Assembly: GCF_032118995.1 (NCBI RefSeq)
Contig: NC_092657.1
Location: forward strand, 5,844,391-5,908,390
Direction of reading: 5' to 3'
DNA from: Asterias amurensis
Taxonomy: Eukaryota > Echinodermata > Asteroidea > Forcipulatida > Asteriidae
Length of the DNA: 64,000 bases
The notes under the pieces were generated by a model. The model worked only from the letters and a program-made list of their open reading frames with translations. It was not told the origin of the DNA and searched no databases. Below are positions 25,701 through 31,995 of this stretch, one piece after another. The position numbers and the translations under genes were made by a program. Within the stretch, counting starts at the first letter, position 1, and each line of letters opens with the position of its first letter.

Positions 25701-26070
25701 TCCGAACGACTGCAACAGTTGACCTTTCGACTTCTAGCGCGTCCAGTCACTCCTAACTGTTTCAGAAGTCAAACTTTTCATGTACTTAATTCAGAATTTG
25801 ATATGGCACAACTCCGAAGCGCCTTTCTGAAACGGGTGTTCGTTATCTTAATTGATATCTGTTTTTTTTTTTGTCCTGCTACAGTTCCGTGACTATGAGA
25901 AGGTCGCCGAGGGGTATGGAGGCAAAGGGTTCAAGCTGAGCAATGAGAGCCCAGAGGGGATAGAGAAGACCTTCCTTGAAGCTAAGAAGCTTTGTAAGGA
26001 AGGCACACCTGTCCTCATCAACTGCCTGGTGGGCAAGACAGACTTCAGGGAGGGATCCATCTCTGTTTAG
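825..26070 (+). CDS. ILVBL: ILVBL/HACL2-like ThDP enzyme, 13 exons, complete
   Basis: Exons: 825-950, 2113-2271, 12686-12856, 14165-14303, 15913-16024, 17857-17957, 19109-19218, 20156-20279, 20988-21082, 22505-22659, 24363-24500, 25194-25467, 25885-26070 (stop TAG). All junctions are GT/AG and all phases join, giving 1890 nt and 629 aa; vertebrate ILVBL is about 630 aa. Seen: an N-terminal hydrophobic segment (about residues 6-27); RHGGE and GGHISP near residues 49-77; DTRHE ending in Glu95, the position of the catalytic Glu that activates Th[10 protein letters not shown]; a central domain; [12 protein letters not shown]; and GDG (517-519) with Asn544, the Mg/ThDP-binding motif. Known of the family: an ER-membrane 2-hydroxyacyl-CoA lyase that cleaves 2-hydroxy fatty acyl-CoA (alpha-oxidation, phytosphingosine degradation). 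ER location and substrate are inferred by homology. The start ATG has A at -3 and G at +4. No frameshift or lost key residue. Confidence 0.95.
1729..2083. repeat. Diverged MITE of the GGCAGTGGAC family, intron 1
   Basis: Same interior order as intact copies (CTGTGAAAATTTGAACTCAA, GTTGT..., GAGATCTCAGCTGAGATCTC, CTTCAGAGGGAGC, TATCAACAGC) with eroded ends. It ends about 30 bases before the acceptor of exon 2. Confidence 0.65.
2113..2271 (+). CDS. ILVBL: ILVBL exon 2 (residues 43-95), catalytic Glu
   Basis: Start of the PYR domain: [23 protein letters not shown] and DTRHE. The last codon, GAG (Glu95), is the catalytic Glu. Donor GTGAGT, phase 0. A 10.4-kb intron packed with repeats follows. 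Confidence 0.93.
2811..3192. mobile_element. AT-palindromic MITE, family TAAGCTTGGGCGAT, copy 1
   Basis: Ends are TAAGCTTGGGCGAT and its complement ATCGCCCAAGCTTA. Both sides are runs of ATCGATATATCGCGATAT-type self-complementary sequence around a unique core (GAGACATCTTGCACCCCATA...). Other copies: 9227-9594 and 19372-19912. Confidence 0.8.
3225..3325. repeat. SINE-like fragment
   Basis: Contains GTGGGCTCAAATCCC (B-box-like) followed by TTGACACTTGTGCCCTTGAG and TAAGACACTTA, the same body as the SINE at 23018-23335. Confidence 0.45.
3326..3647. mobile_element. TTAA-flanked MITE, family AGCCATTGGAC, copy 1
   Basis: Bounded by TTAA. Termini AGCCATTGGACACTTTCGG and CCGAAAGTGTCCAATGGCC are inverted repeats. 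Interior carries CATGTCATGACACGGCGAA and TTTTCACAGGTTTGTTATTT. Other copies: 31621-31995, 33269-33644, 43165-43523. Confidence 0.8.
4100..4440. repeat. MITE, GTTTGG subfamily, first of three head-to-tail copies
   Basis: Interior GAGAGCTGTTGATAATATAA, GAGGTCTCGAGTTCAAGG and CACAACTTCGTGTGACAAGG; ends in AGTGTCCAGTGCCTTTAA. Its left end is eroded. The next copy starts immediately. Confidence 0.65.
4467..5186. mobile_element. 720-bp nonautonomous DNA transposon with long TIRs
   Basis: Termini TAGCCTTGCTCAAGGCAGTC and its complement, with inverted similarity over roughly 170-210 bases (GGAGGCCGTCAGGCCGACAG on both arms). Flanked by the 9-bp direct repeat GGTAATTAC, present once in uninterrupted host copies. 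An 8-9-bp duplication suggests a hAT- or Mutator-type transposase; no coding capacity is seen. Confidence 0.85.
5477..8110. mobile_element. 2.6-kb DNA transposon-like element, GGGCAATTCCA ends
   Basis: Starts GGGCAATTCCA and ends TGGAATTGCCC, flanked by direct repeat TACA that occurs once in the empty site of sister copies. Mostly AT-rich, with no convincing ORF. Seven exact copies and one near copy of the 14-mer GTAACGTAACTAAC lie inside, all in one orientation, at 5843, 6008, 6025, 6045, 7705, 7720, 7907 and (one mismatch) 8084. Confidence 0.8.
8166..8512. repeat. MITE, GTTTGG subfamily, third head-to-tail copy
   Basis: Opens AAAGGGAAGGTAGACGTTTG and runs through AACGAGCACTGGAGAGCTG to CTGGTCTTTGACAAATTACC. 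It follows the split copy directly. Confidence 0.75.
8879..9645. mobile_element. GGCAGTGGAC-family MITE interrupted by another MITE
   Basis: Left part 8879-9226 and right part 9595-9645 (TTACCAATAGTGTCCACTGC, CTTTAA). The ATCGATAT-type MITE at 9227-9594 sits between them. Confidence 0.75.
9227..9594. mobile_element. AT-palindromic MITE, family TAAGCTTGGGCGAT, copy 2
   Basis: Termini TAAGCTTGGGCGATATC and GATATCGCTCAAGCTTA. The core is nearly identical to copy 1 (GAATAGGTCATTAGAACACC). Confidence 0.85.
9786..10336. mobile_element. 551-bp long foldback element, intron 2
   Basis: The left end TTTCTGGGGCGGAAAATTTT is answered by AAATTTTTCCGCCCCAGAAA at the right end. Arms of about 200 bases match throughout (CTTCATAACTCAAATCTTAC / GTAAGATTTAAGTTATGAAG; CACATTCCATGG; TCCGTCATTTTC). 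The two ORFs across it are by-products of the palindrome. Confidence 0.85.
11075..11440. mobile_element. GGCAGTGGAC-family MITE, near full length
   Basis: Bounded by TTAA, with TIRs AGGCAGAGGACACTATTGG and CCAATAGTGTCCACTCCCT. Contains the internal palindrome GACCTCAGATTTAGAACTTG followed by AGGTCTCGAAATC. Confidence 0.85.
11787..11832. repeat. Short hairpin
   Basis: CCATGGAGGAAG and CTTCCTCCATGG flank a short AAAAACACACTTTC loop. Confidence 0.6.
12464..12612. mobile_element. Small foldback MITE, intron 2
   Basis: AATAAGCCA...GCGCATGTCTGTTA and GATTTTGTCTATCTCC are answered by GGAGATAGACAAAAT...TAACAGACATGCGC...TGGCTTATT around an 18-base loop. Confidence 0.8.
12686..12856 (+). CDS. ILVBL: ILVBL exon 3 (residues 96-152)
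   Basis: Encodes [34 protein letters not shown] and the [11 protein letters not shown] strand, all hallmarks of the ThDP PYR domain. Acceptor TACAG, donor GTGAGT, phase 0. Confidence 0.95.
12904..13075. repeat. Left half of an ACGTTGCC-family MITE
   Basis: TCGGATTGGGGGAGTTGGTC, TTTGTTATGAATTGGTTGGA and TGCCTCGAAATTACACGG match the arm of the foldback element at 1-277 in inverted order. It begins about 50 bases after exon 3; its right half is missing. Confidence 0.65.
13135..13275 (-). repeat. tRNA-derived SINE-like fragment
   Basis: GTGCTCTACCAACTGAGCTA at 13234-13253 is the complement of a tRNA A-box/anticodon-arm region. The flanking GTTTGAACAAAGAAACATTT recurs in other repeats of the window. 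Confidence 0.55.
13486..13670. mobile_element. Foldback MITE, GGCCCGGTCCCACTGCAG ends
   Basis: AAGGCCCGGTCCCACTGCAG and CTGCAGTGGGACCGGGCCTT are perfect inverted ends. Arms continue with GCGATAACAAAAACGATAA and CCATTGGT. It is inserted in a decayed GGCAGTGGAC-family copy (13447-14100). Confidence 0.85.
13840..14100. repeat. Decayed GGCAGTGGAC-family MITE next to exon 4
   Basis: TTAAAATAACAAACTGTGAA, AGGGAGCCGCTTCTCACAAT and GTCAACAGCTCTCCATTAAT mark the interior. Its left tip is probably at 13447-13485. It ends about 65 bases before the exon 4 acceptor. Confidence 0.6.
14165..14303 (+). CDS. ILVBL: ILVBL exon 4 (residues 153-199)
   Basis: Encodes [20 protein letters not shown] and an [13 protein letters not shown] segment. 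Acceptor TCTTCAG, donor GTAAAT, ends phase 1. A decayed MITE lies about 70 bases upstream of its acceptor. Confidence 0.94.
14357..14504. mobile_element. Foldback MITE, TTATCACAC ends
   Basis: GTTATCACACAAGCGCGAGT and the inverted right end around CGCGCGTGTGATAAC. The arms carry AATACGGAAAAATATAGCGC and its complement around a GAGGCCGAAGGC loop. Confidence 0.8.
15630..15843. mobile_element. MITE, GGACCCTT ends, upstream of exon 5
   Basis: GGACCCTTTTTATGAAATAT and ACATATTTCTTGAAACGGGT are the inverted ends. The interior (CAGACCCTATTGGTTGGCAA, GAGTTGTGCACTAAGCAGAC) recurs at 21355-21570. Confidence 0.75.
15913..16024 (+). CDS. ILVBL: ILVBL exon 5 (residues 199-236)
   Basis: Encodes [20 protein letters not shown], the end of the PYR domain. 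Donor GTAAGT, ends phase 2. A broken second copy of part of this exon lies downstream at 16166-16260. Confidence 0.94.
16166..16260 (+). pseudogene. Decayed partial duplicate of ILVBL exon 5 in intron 5
   Basis: Closely matches exon 5 from about 15938 to 16021, including an unbroken run coding [10 protein letters not shown] and, further on, the CTAGC-TTGCATTGTC end. It carries an in-frame TAA after ARES, an indel region and no intact donor, so it cannot serve as an exon. It lies 142 bases past the real exon end and is preceded by SINE-like sequence. Confidence 0.8.
16290..16918. mobile_element. GGCAGTGGAC-family MITE interrupted by a tRNA-like SINE
   Basis: Host parts 16290-16440 and 16670-16918 with TTAA at both ends. 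The insert holds CGATGTGTGTTAGCACTGTA, then CCGGGTGCGATTCGAACCCA and CTTACCAACTAGACTATC, i.e. antisense B- and A-box-like tRNA sequence. Confidence 0.7.
17064..17766. repeat. Triplicated ~0.24-kb composite repeat, intron 5
   Basis: Three units start at 17064, 17306 and 17521; the second lacks about 27 bases. Each joins a SINE-like part (GTGATTTGAACCTGCAACCT) to a MITE half (AAAGGGACACGTTGCC...GACCAGCTCGCCCCGATCC). The last unit ends with the MITE terminus AACGTGTCCCTTT. Confidence 0.9.
17857..17957 (+). CDS. ILVBL: ILVBL exon 6 (residues 236-270)
   Basis: Encodes [19 protein letters not shown], the linker into the central domain. Starts phase 2 and ends phase 1 (CAA G|GTATCC). The donor is weaker than the others. 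Confidence 0.9.
18038..18204. mobile_element. Small MITE, intron 6
   Basis: AGCCCGGTTCATACTTTCCG and CGCAGAAAGTATGAACAAGGC form the inverted ends. Confidence 0.6.
18529..18668. mobile_element. Small MITE, intron 6
   Basis: GTATCCGAATTGGCGGCTAC and GCCGTAGCCATCAATTCAGA at the ends are inverted repeats with a few mismatches. Confidence 0.6.
18888..19080. mobile_element. MITE, GATGTGACCT ends, copy 1
   Basis: CGATGTGACCTCTGAC on the left and AGGTCACATCG on the right. The interior (GCCGGGCAAAACCTTTGTGT) is repeated in opposite orientation at 26952-27171. It lies about 28 bases before exon 7. Confidence 0.75.
19109..19218 (+). CDS. ILVBL: ILVBL exon 7 (residues 270-306)
   Basis: Encodes [20 protein letters not shown], the first strand of the central domain. 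Donor GTAAAT, phase 0. Confidence 0.93.
19235..19315 (+). repeat. tRNA-like SINE fragment after exon 7
   Basis: GTTGTGGGTTCGAATCCCAC is a good B box. The upstream part lacks a convincing acceptor stem, so this is a SINE part rather than a tRNA gene. Confidence 0.55.
19372..19912. mobile_element. AT-palindromic MITE, copy 3, inverted, with two inserts
   Basis: TAAGCTTGGACGATATTG and GATATCGTCCAAGCTTA are the ends; the core is reversed relative to copies 1 and 2. Inserts at about 19480-19565 and 19734-19840 carry TTGCGCTTTATACT / GCGCTGTACAAAG motifs next to (AAT)n, typical of SINE/LINE tails. Confidence 0.8.
20156..20279 (+). CDS. ILVBL: ILVBL exon 8 (residues 307-348)
   Basis: Encodes [16 protein letters not shown] and a [10 protein letters not shown] segment, the central domain. 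Donor GTAGGT, ends phase 1. Confidence 0.94.
20346..20732. mobile_element. GGCAGTGGAC-family MITE, intron 8, full length
   Basis: TTAA|AGGCAGTGGACACTATTGG at the left and CCAATAGTGTCCTCTGCCT|TTAA at the right; the complete order of interior blocks is present. Confidence 0.9.
20988..21082 (+). CDS. ILVBL: ILVBL exon 9 (residues 348-379)
   Basis: Encodes [20 protein letters not shown] and ends in NRNKSQLYK. Acceptor CTTCAG, donor GTAAGA, phase 0. Confidence 0.94.
21300..21570. repeat. (AAT)n tail and second GGACCCTT-type MITE copy
   Basis: AATAATAATAATAATAATAA at about 21320, then CATTCACGCATGCGTACAGA, GAGTTGTGCACTAAGCAGAC and CATATTTCATGGGAAGGGTC, matching 15630-15843. Confidence 0.65.
21789..22407. 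repeat. Self-complementary minisatellite, intron 9
   Basis: About 18 units of 34-38 bases built on AGGTCCTTTTGGTATTTTGT and GCACTTATACCA. The junction ACCAAAAGGTCCTTTTGGT is a palindrome, and some units are flipped (AAAAGGACCTTTTGGTATAA). Both strands are open in several frames, so the small ORFs here are artefacts. Confidence 0.95.
22505..22659 (+). CDS. ILVBL: ILVBL exon 10 (residues 380-431)
   Basis: Encodes [20 protein letters not shown] and a charged linker rich in Glu and Lys. Donor GTAAGT, ends phase 2. The minisatellite at 21789-22407 ends about 100 bases upstream. Confidence 0.92.
23018..23335 (+). mobile_element. tRNA-derived SINE, intron 10
   Basis: CGTGGTCGAGCGGATATAAG is a Ser/Leu-type A box and TGCGTTTCAGTCC a B-box-like segment. 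It is followed by GACACTTGTCTCCCTTCAGC, the body shared with 3225-3325, and a (TTA)n tail. Confidence 0.7.
23380..24050 (+). repeat. Retroelement 3'-tail-like sequence and (ATT)n tracts
   Basis: AGCGCTTTGTATCCTTTGGA and AAGGCGCTCTATAAATTTGG run into ATTATTATTATTATTATTAT at about 23910, a LINE/SINE tail arrangement; a second ATT tract is at about 23990-24025. No readable reverse transcriptase remains. Confidence 0.4.
24145..24302. repeat. Direct duplication of ~85 bases, intron 10
   Basis: CATAACGTATCAGCCTTCGA and CAAATTTGATA...AATAAACTA occur twice in tandem with few differences. Confidence 0.8.
24363..24500 (+). CDS. ILVBL: ILVBL exon 11 (residues 431-477)
   Basis: Encodes [15 protein letters not shown] and [19 protein letters not shown], the start of the PP domain. 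Donor GTTAAT, ends phase 2. Confidence 0.93.
24598..25100 (+). mobile_element. SINE interrupted by a foldback MITE, intron 11
   Basis: CCACCCAGGGGTAAATGGGT and GGGCAGAGATGG match the SINE at 62405-62640. The 3' part has TATAAAGTGCTATATAAAAA before an ATT-rich tail. Between them, about 24744-24985, lies a hairpin with arms AAAGATTATAGAGCGCCGAA / TTCGGCACTCTATAATCTTT; GGTT may be its target duplication. Confidence 0.7.
25194..25467 (+). CDS. ILVBL: ILVBL exon 12 (residues 477-568), ThDP/Mg site
   Basis: Encodes [20 protein letters not shown], then GDG (517-519) and GND (543-545). Asp518 and Asn544 are the expected Mg ligands of the ThDP fold. Donor GTTAGT, phase 0. Confidence 0.96.
25503..25698. 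repeat. Truncated GGCAGTGGAC-family MITE, intron 12
   Basis: Starts TTAAGGCAGTGGACACTTG and runs to GACCTCAGAATTAGATTTTG, then stops abruptly at the central palindrome. Confidence 0.8.
25885..26070 (+). CDS. ILVBL: ILVBL exon 13 (residues 569-629) and stop
   Basis: Encodes [19 protein letters not shown] and ends [12 protein letters not shown] then TAG, which matches the conserved family C-terminus. Confidence 0.95.
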   Translation, partial: FRDYEKVAEGYGGKGFKLSNESPEGIEKTFLEAKKLCKEGTPVLINCLVGKTDFREGSISV

Positions 26071-26148
26071 AGTAAGCACTTTAATATCGCAACAGTACAA
26101 TATTTCGATGTGCCGCCAATCTTTAACTAATAGTGACCTGTATATATT

Positions 26149-26260
26149 TGGTTTGTGGTAACACCTTGTGTGTATCTACTTGCCAGGTAGAATTTGTTCT
26201 TTGAGAACTGTCTTTCTTAGTGACCTGCTCCACAAAATCAAAGTACATTTTATCCACTAG
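26149..26260. repeat. GGTAACACC-type element end in the ILVBL 3' flank
   Basis: TTTGTGGTAACACCTTGTGT, then ATCTACTTGCCAGGTAGAAT and TTTGTTCTTTGAGAACTGTC, matches the terminal 80 bases of the element at 42077-42838. No opposite end is seen nearby. Confidence 0.7.
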
Positions 26261-26375
26261 TTAGAGGGCGCAACATCAACTGGCTCAGAGGGACTTGGCT
26301 AGTCTACTAATTCGGTTTGTCATGATCCAGATGTTTGTTTGATACAGATATCTTTCCTCCAGTAGTACGTATTGC

Positions 26376-26381
26376 AATAAA
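26376..26381 (+). terminator. Candidate polyadenylation signal of the ILVBL gene
   Basis: AATAAA about 305 bases after the stop codon; the first canonical signal I see in the 3' flank. Other sites further on are possible. Confidence 0.45.
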
Positions 26382-26382
26382 T

Positions 26383-26934
26383 GGGTGATTTAATAGATGT
26401 TAAATTTGCATCGAGGATAAAGAATATTCATTTTGGTTTTTACCCATTGTTAGCACTGTATACTGTACACACAAGCATACTTATAGGGCATTTGTATAGC
26501 ACCACTACGTCAAGAACGCAGCGCATTAGATAGGAAACACTTCTTAAATGTTCGTAGCTAGTCAGATTTCCTGATTGAGGTGGAGAGTGCATTCCAGGTG
26601 TGTGGCGCAAAATGAGAGAATGTGCGACCTTAAGCAGACTTAAGAAGCTTGATTAAGTTAGGTTCCATGAGGCGAGTAGTTTCAGATGCTGAGCGCAGGC
26701 TTAGTACTTCTGTGAAGAAGACAAAAATCACAGGAAACAAAACAAAACAGGCATGTTACTCGGGTGGGATTCGAATCCACAACCTTTGCAATATAGGCGA
26801 TGTTACTTATATGAATGTAGCCATTCATTCAAGTCTAATTAATATTGGGATGTATAAAGTTTTAAATATTTCCTTGGTGTTTGATGAGTTAGACATGGGG
26901 CTGTAAAAAAACATGTACGCACATAATAAAAATG
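26383..26934. repeat. SINE/tRNA-like debris downstream of ILVBL
   Basis: GATGTTAAATTTGCATCGAG (26397) and CTCGGGTGGGATTCGAATCC (26759) belong to the tRNA-like family also seen at 48985-49290. No gene seen. Confidence 0.5.
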
Positions 26935-26951
26935 TTAAAATGTTGGACAAC

Positions 26952-27171
26952 CTATGTTGGACACGATGTGACCTATGTTTACATTCAAACCGCCCTCTGT
27001 TGACAAAACACTATATACGTCATTTGTCGCCGGGTACTGAGTTGCAGAGTCATACATAATAAGATTGTGTACACTTTCTAGCTGGCTGCCAAAACACAAA
27101 GGTTTTGCCCGGCGGTATGCGCGCAAATCATGTTATGGTTTTCGTGTGAAGTCAGAGGTCACATCATCTAT
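26952..27171. mobile_element. MITE, GATGTGACCT ends, copy 2 (opposite orientation)
   Basis: CGATGTGACCTATGTTTACA and GAAGTCAGAGGTCACATC are the ends; the interior is the complement of 18888-19080. Confidence 0.75.
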
Positions 27172-28138
27172 ACAGGGTGGATTTGGTTCCTGATTGTCTG
27201 GTTAAAAGGTCAAGCCTAAATAATGTTCAGAAACTAGGAGTCTTGGCTCCAAGACCATTGGTGTTGCGCAGTCACACACAACCAATGTTCCGATCTACGC
27301 ACGGCAAAAACTGTACACGATTGTAATGAACGAACGTTAGCAGGCACTCTGTTTCTCAGATTTCTTAATATCATTGTATCAAATGGAATCACTGGATCTA
27401 AATAGCAGGAACCTGTCTTTATCCTTGTATATAAAGACGGGGGCCCAGACTATATGGAAGTTTACCTGGTAAGTTTGCTGCCACCTAGTGTTCAAAAGTC
27501 TCCAATTGGAAACAGGCGGATGTAGTGATAGCTATTGATGTTGCATAGAAAAGTGTCAAGTGCAAGTCTTAATTCAGCATTAAGTTTCAAATTAATTTGA
27601 TACTCTAAATTTTGGTTTTAAGCATAAATTAAGTTGCGTTTCTTTTGTAAGAATTATTAGAAGAAGTACTTTCACATTATATTATACTTTTATCGCACAA
27701 TGTATGGATCAACAAATTTGAGGAAAAATTGTTGTGTTTTATGTAAAAATTTTAAGTGATAAGGAAGCTCGTGTATTTAATAACAAAGTTATTAAAGGGA
27801 GGTTTTTTGTTTAGATGTTGTCATGGTAATTCTGATTTACAGCACAAATAGAAATAAAGATACAATAAAATTTACCTGTGAAAGTTGCAGCTGAATACAA
27901 TGTCTACTTGCTGAGAAAACAGCAACAAAATTGTCTTGGTATTTTTTACAAGAATTACAAATCCACCCACGTTTAGAGAGATGATAACGGGTACCAACCG
28001 CATCTCTTGCCGCAGCCTTCCTGACTGGACACCAACCCTTACAAAACGGAGAAACGATTCACGCAATGTTAAGGGGTCAACAATTATCCAAACCATACTT
28101 CGTAGTAGGATTTGAAACTTTGCATGGTAGAAATACAA

Positions 28139-28267
28139 TATGGAAAGGTTTGCGGTAACACCATGTAATGACTCTCTCTAATGAGTTGGGGTGGTTTTGA
28201 AAAGAACCGTTTGTTTCAACTCATTTGAGATAGTCATTACATGGTGTTACCGCAAACCTTTCCATAT
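28139..28267. mobile_element. 129-bp hairpin with GGTAACACC termini
   Basis: ATATGGAAAGGTTTGCGGTA...CCATGTAATGACT is answered by its complement ending CGCAAACCTTTCCATAT. The stem is about 47 bp. Confidence 0.85.
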
Positions 28268-28427
28268 TATACTTGGGAGGGAGTCCTTTCCTCAAAATAG
28301 GTTATACCATCTCCATGGTTATACTATTGGGGAAGAAGAGCAATCATATTCAACTTATTGTTGGGGAATAACAACCGATCCCACATTTCTCATCAGTCTC
28401 ATCAAGATTTACCAACCTGGAAGACCT

Positions 28428-29985
28428 GGGGTGGATTTCACAAAGGTAGTCCTAACTTAGGACTAGTCCTAGGCAATACTAAGAGATAGGACCAGTCCTA
28501 AGTTAGGATGAGTTACTGGTCCTAACTTAGGACCAGCCCTATCTCTTAGCATTGCTTAGGACTAGTCCTAAGTTAGGACTACCTTTGTGAAATCCACCCC
28601 TGGGCAATACTAAGAGATAGGACCAGTCCTAACTTGGGACCAGTCTTATCTCTTTAGCATTGCCTAGGACTAGTCCTAAGTTAGGACTACCTTTGTCAAA
28701 TCGGGGTCCGCCCGATAGTCCGAAGGCCCGTTAGTCCGAATGTTCAATAGTCCGAAGGTTCGATAGTCCGAACGCACACATTTTCCATAAGAGGGGGTTC
28801 ATTAGTCCGAAAATGTAATAGGGTTCGTTAATCCGAACATTTGATGCGATAGTCCGAAGGTTCATTAGTCCGAAGGTTCATCGATCCGAAGGTTTACTGG
28901 TCCGAAGGTTCGGTAGTCCGAATTTAAAAAAGGTTAGTTGGTCCGTAGGTTCGATAGTTCGAAACAAAAACGAGGTTCAACAGTCCGAAGGTTCATTATT
29001 CCGAATCGACGATAAGGTTCGAAAGTCCGAATTGACAATAAGGTTTGATAGTCCGACATTACAATACGGTTTGATAGTCCGAATTTACAAAAAAAGTTGT
29101 TTAAATAGTCTGACTGCATCGTATTGGAAGGTGGAGCAGAATTACATAATGACACTTGGTGCCCCCCTCCCAATTATATCGCGGGATGGGACGGCAACGG
29201 GAGTGTCCCCCACCCCCACTCAAATAAAACCAATAATAATAATTATTATTATTATTATAGCCGGCAATGGGTTATTAGGGAGATAACCGGCAATAGAGAA
29301 AAAAATCGTCTGGCCTGGGGCATTTTTGTCTGGACTAGTGCGTGTATTTTAATGGATGACTAAAAAAAAAATATTTTCCTTGTAAAGGATTGTCGTGGAG
29401 CATTTTTGCTGGTTTTTTTTATGTCAATTAAATTAACGTAGCAATCTGTTTTTGTTTATTTTTTTAATATGACATCATAGCCATAAATATATGTATACCC
29501 TTTAGACTAAACATAAACACTGATGTTAATTAACTTCCCGTTACTCTCCACTTCACTCCTGCCTGAGAACTTATATGTTGTAAATATTCTGTAAATAAAG
29601 TACACATTTGTTTTCTTAAGATATTTTTTTAATTCACTATCATACCTATCTCATGATTGTAAATTCGGACTATCGAACCTTATTGTCAATTCGGACTATC
29701 GGACCTTATTGTCAATTCGGACTATCGGACCTTATTGTCAATTCGGACTATCGGACCTTATTGTAAATTCGGACTATCGAACCTTCGGAATATTTAACCT
29801 TATCCTATTTTCGGAATAACGGGCCATTCGGACTATCGAACCTTCGGACTGTCGGACCTTCGAACTATTGAACCTTCGGACTAACGAACCTTCGGACTAA
29901 CAGACCTTCGAACTATTGAACCTTCGGACCATCGAACCTTCGGACTATCGAGCGGTAACCGTGAAATCCACCCCTGGCCTTCCCC
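28428..29985. mobile_element. Composite element ending in inverted 16-bp tandem arrays
   Basis: GGGGTGGATTTCAC (28428) and GTGAAATCCACCCC (29968) bound the block. Inside are the palindromic block 28440-28700 (CCTAACTTAGGACTAGTCC repeats), a left array of GGTTCGATAGTCCGAA units (28705-29105), a unique centre with (AAT)n, and the inverted array TTCGGACTATCGAACC (29657-29950). Array units vary by one to three bases. No ORF is supported. Confidence 0.85.
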
Positions 29986-30215
29986 CTGGTTCAGACAGTA
30001 CACTCTTGCCAGTTCCAAAGGTGCATTCCGCTGCTGGGGATCGTGCTTTTTACGCATATGTTGCATGCCTTTGGAACAGTCTCCCTCATCAAATTCGTTC
30101 CGCTGAGTCACTTTGATCTCAAGAAACATCTCAAAAGAAACATCTCAAAACTTTCCTGTTCAATTATTGATTGCTTTGACTGTTTCCCCATTATCAGTGG
30201 CATTTTTGTTCTTTG
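29986..30215 (+). pseudogene. LINE reverse-transcriptase C-terminal fragment
   Basis: Frame reads GDRAFYAYVACLWNSLPHQI then RSAESL and, after a frameshift, LKKHL. This is the characteristic tail of CR1/Rex-type non-LTR reverse transcriptases (LWNSLP..IR). It is broken and too short to function. Confidence 0.75.
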
Positions 30216-30339
30216 CTTATAATATAGTTTCTTGTAGCGCTGTGGTTCCGTGTGTAAGATCGATCTATAAATGCCTAATATTATAATTATTAATAGACAT
30301 CTCCAGACCCTCTGATGAGTGGTATTAAGGTTGGATAAT

Positions 30340-31600
30340 TATGCGAGAAAGCTTTATACCCGGCATGCCATAGCCTACAGAGCATCAGACTCTAGCTCTG
30401 GCGTTTCTAATCAGCAGAGTGTGGGGTCGAGAGAACTGACACTTGTGTCCTTAAGGAAAACACGTATGATGCTTCGTCCTTCGGATGGGAAGCAAAGTAG
30501 TTGGTTCTGTGTGTGGTGTGTAATTTACGTACAGGGACCCTGGTGGACTTATCGAAAAGAGAAGGGGTTCGCCCGGGGAGTCTGGTTTGATTGGCAGCAT
30601 ATTTCGCCACATCACCTTGTAAACCATTACGTTAAGGAGAATGGGCGATAAAGTGTAGATTGGTGGATAGTGCGCGAGCCGAAGGCGAGTACGTTGTATT
30701 TACGAATCTACACTTATGAGTCTATTCTCTGACTTCAACTTTGTCCTCAATTGTTTTTATACCAATTTCAATGAATTGAATTTCTCAAAAGTAACATTAC
30801 TAGTTTATGTCATTTCGTTGTCAAACGACAGTTGGTCACATTTTAAAACTATTTTACAAAATATATAGGCATACTTTAGAACGATCAGTTTGCTCAGCTA
30901 ACAAGTTGTTTCACTAGAGTAATTTTTCTCAACTGGAAAATGTTTTGTAAATAATTGAAAGATAACATATTTTCAGCTGTGTTTTGTTGCACTTCAGTGC
31001 TATGTTTCAATTTGGAAAGACAGTAATTTTCAAGTTGAACTATTTACTATAAAGTTTGTAATGAATCTTCACTCGACTGTAGATTATGTTACGAATGAAC
31101 ACATAAGTGTAAAATCACACATTCATATCAGGCACCCGACCACAATAAAATGCAATTGCAGTACAGACATTTATTTCTTCGAATTTTATAATGCACCAAT
31201 TTCCATAAAACCTGACTGCATTATTGCTATTTTCTAATAAAAGAATAGTCAAATATTGTTCAAGTAAAAAATAGTACTGATATTACATAATGTACCGGTA
31301 GCTATACAGTTGACATAGGAAAAACATAAATAAAACATACCAATCTATAGGAAGTGACACATAAGAATGATGGATATTGAAGGTTTTCTTGGCCAAATGG
31401 GAAAACAGTTGGTCAACAATTTTGAGCTTTTCTTGATCAAAGGCATACAATGCTAACTAAAATCATTAGGCACAATGAAATTTTCTACAACAATGGCTTT
31501 AAAAATCTATTTCGTAAACGTCTGTGTAACTCAAATTCCAGCCAATGTATGTCACCCTTTTACTCTGTAGGTTTTATCAGTAAAACAAAAACAAAAACAT
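30340..31600. other. Intergenic; SINE-like piece, then AT-rich unique sequence
   Basis: 30375-30440 has CTCTGGCGTTTCTAATCAGC as in the SINE at 23018. From 30650 to 31600 I see no gene, array or clear element. Confidence 0.4.
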
Positions 31601-31620
31601 CAACCGAAATAATCACTCCC

Positions 31621-31995
31621 TTAAAGCCATTGGACACTTTCGGTAAACAGTATTGTCTAAAGGCCCACACTTCGTGTATCACAACTTTTATGTAAAATAA
31701 CTAACCTGTGAAAATTTAGGCTCAATCGGTCATTGGAGTCGGGAGAAAATAATGGGAAAACCCAATCTTGTTTCCGCACGTTTCGCGGTGTCATGACATG
31801 TGTTTAAGAAAAATCCGTCATTCTCGTTAGCGAGAATTGATAAATGTTTTAATGTTTTCTCGAAAAGTAACACATTTCATGGAATAATATTTCAAGAGAA
31901 GTCTTTCACCATTACCTTCTGTAAACCCTGTAAGTTATTTGTAAATCTGTGAACTTTTATTTTTTTTCTGTTCCGAAAGTGTATAATGGCTTTAA
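31621..31995. mobile_element. AGCCATTGGAC-family MITE, copy 2
   Basis: TTAA at both ends. It is in reverse orientation relative to copy 3: CCACACTTCGTGTATCACAA near the left, AATGGCTTTAA at the right. Confidence 0.85.
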
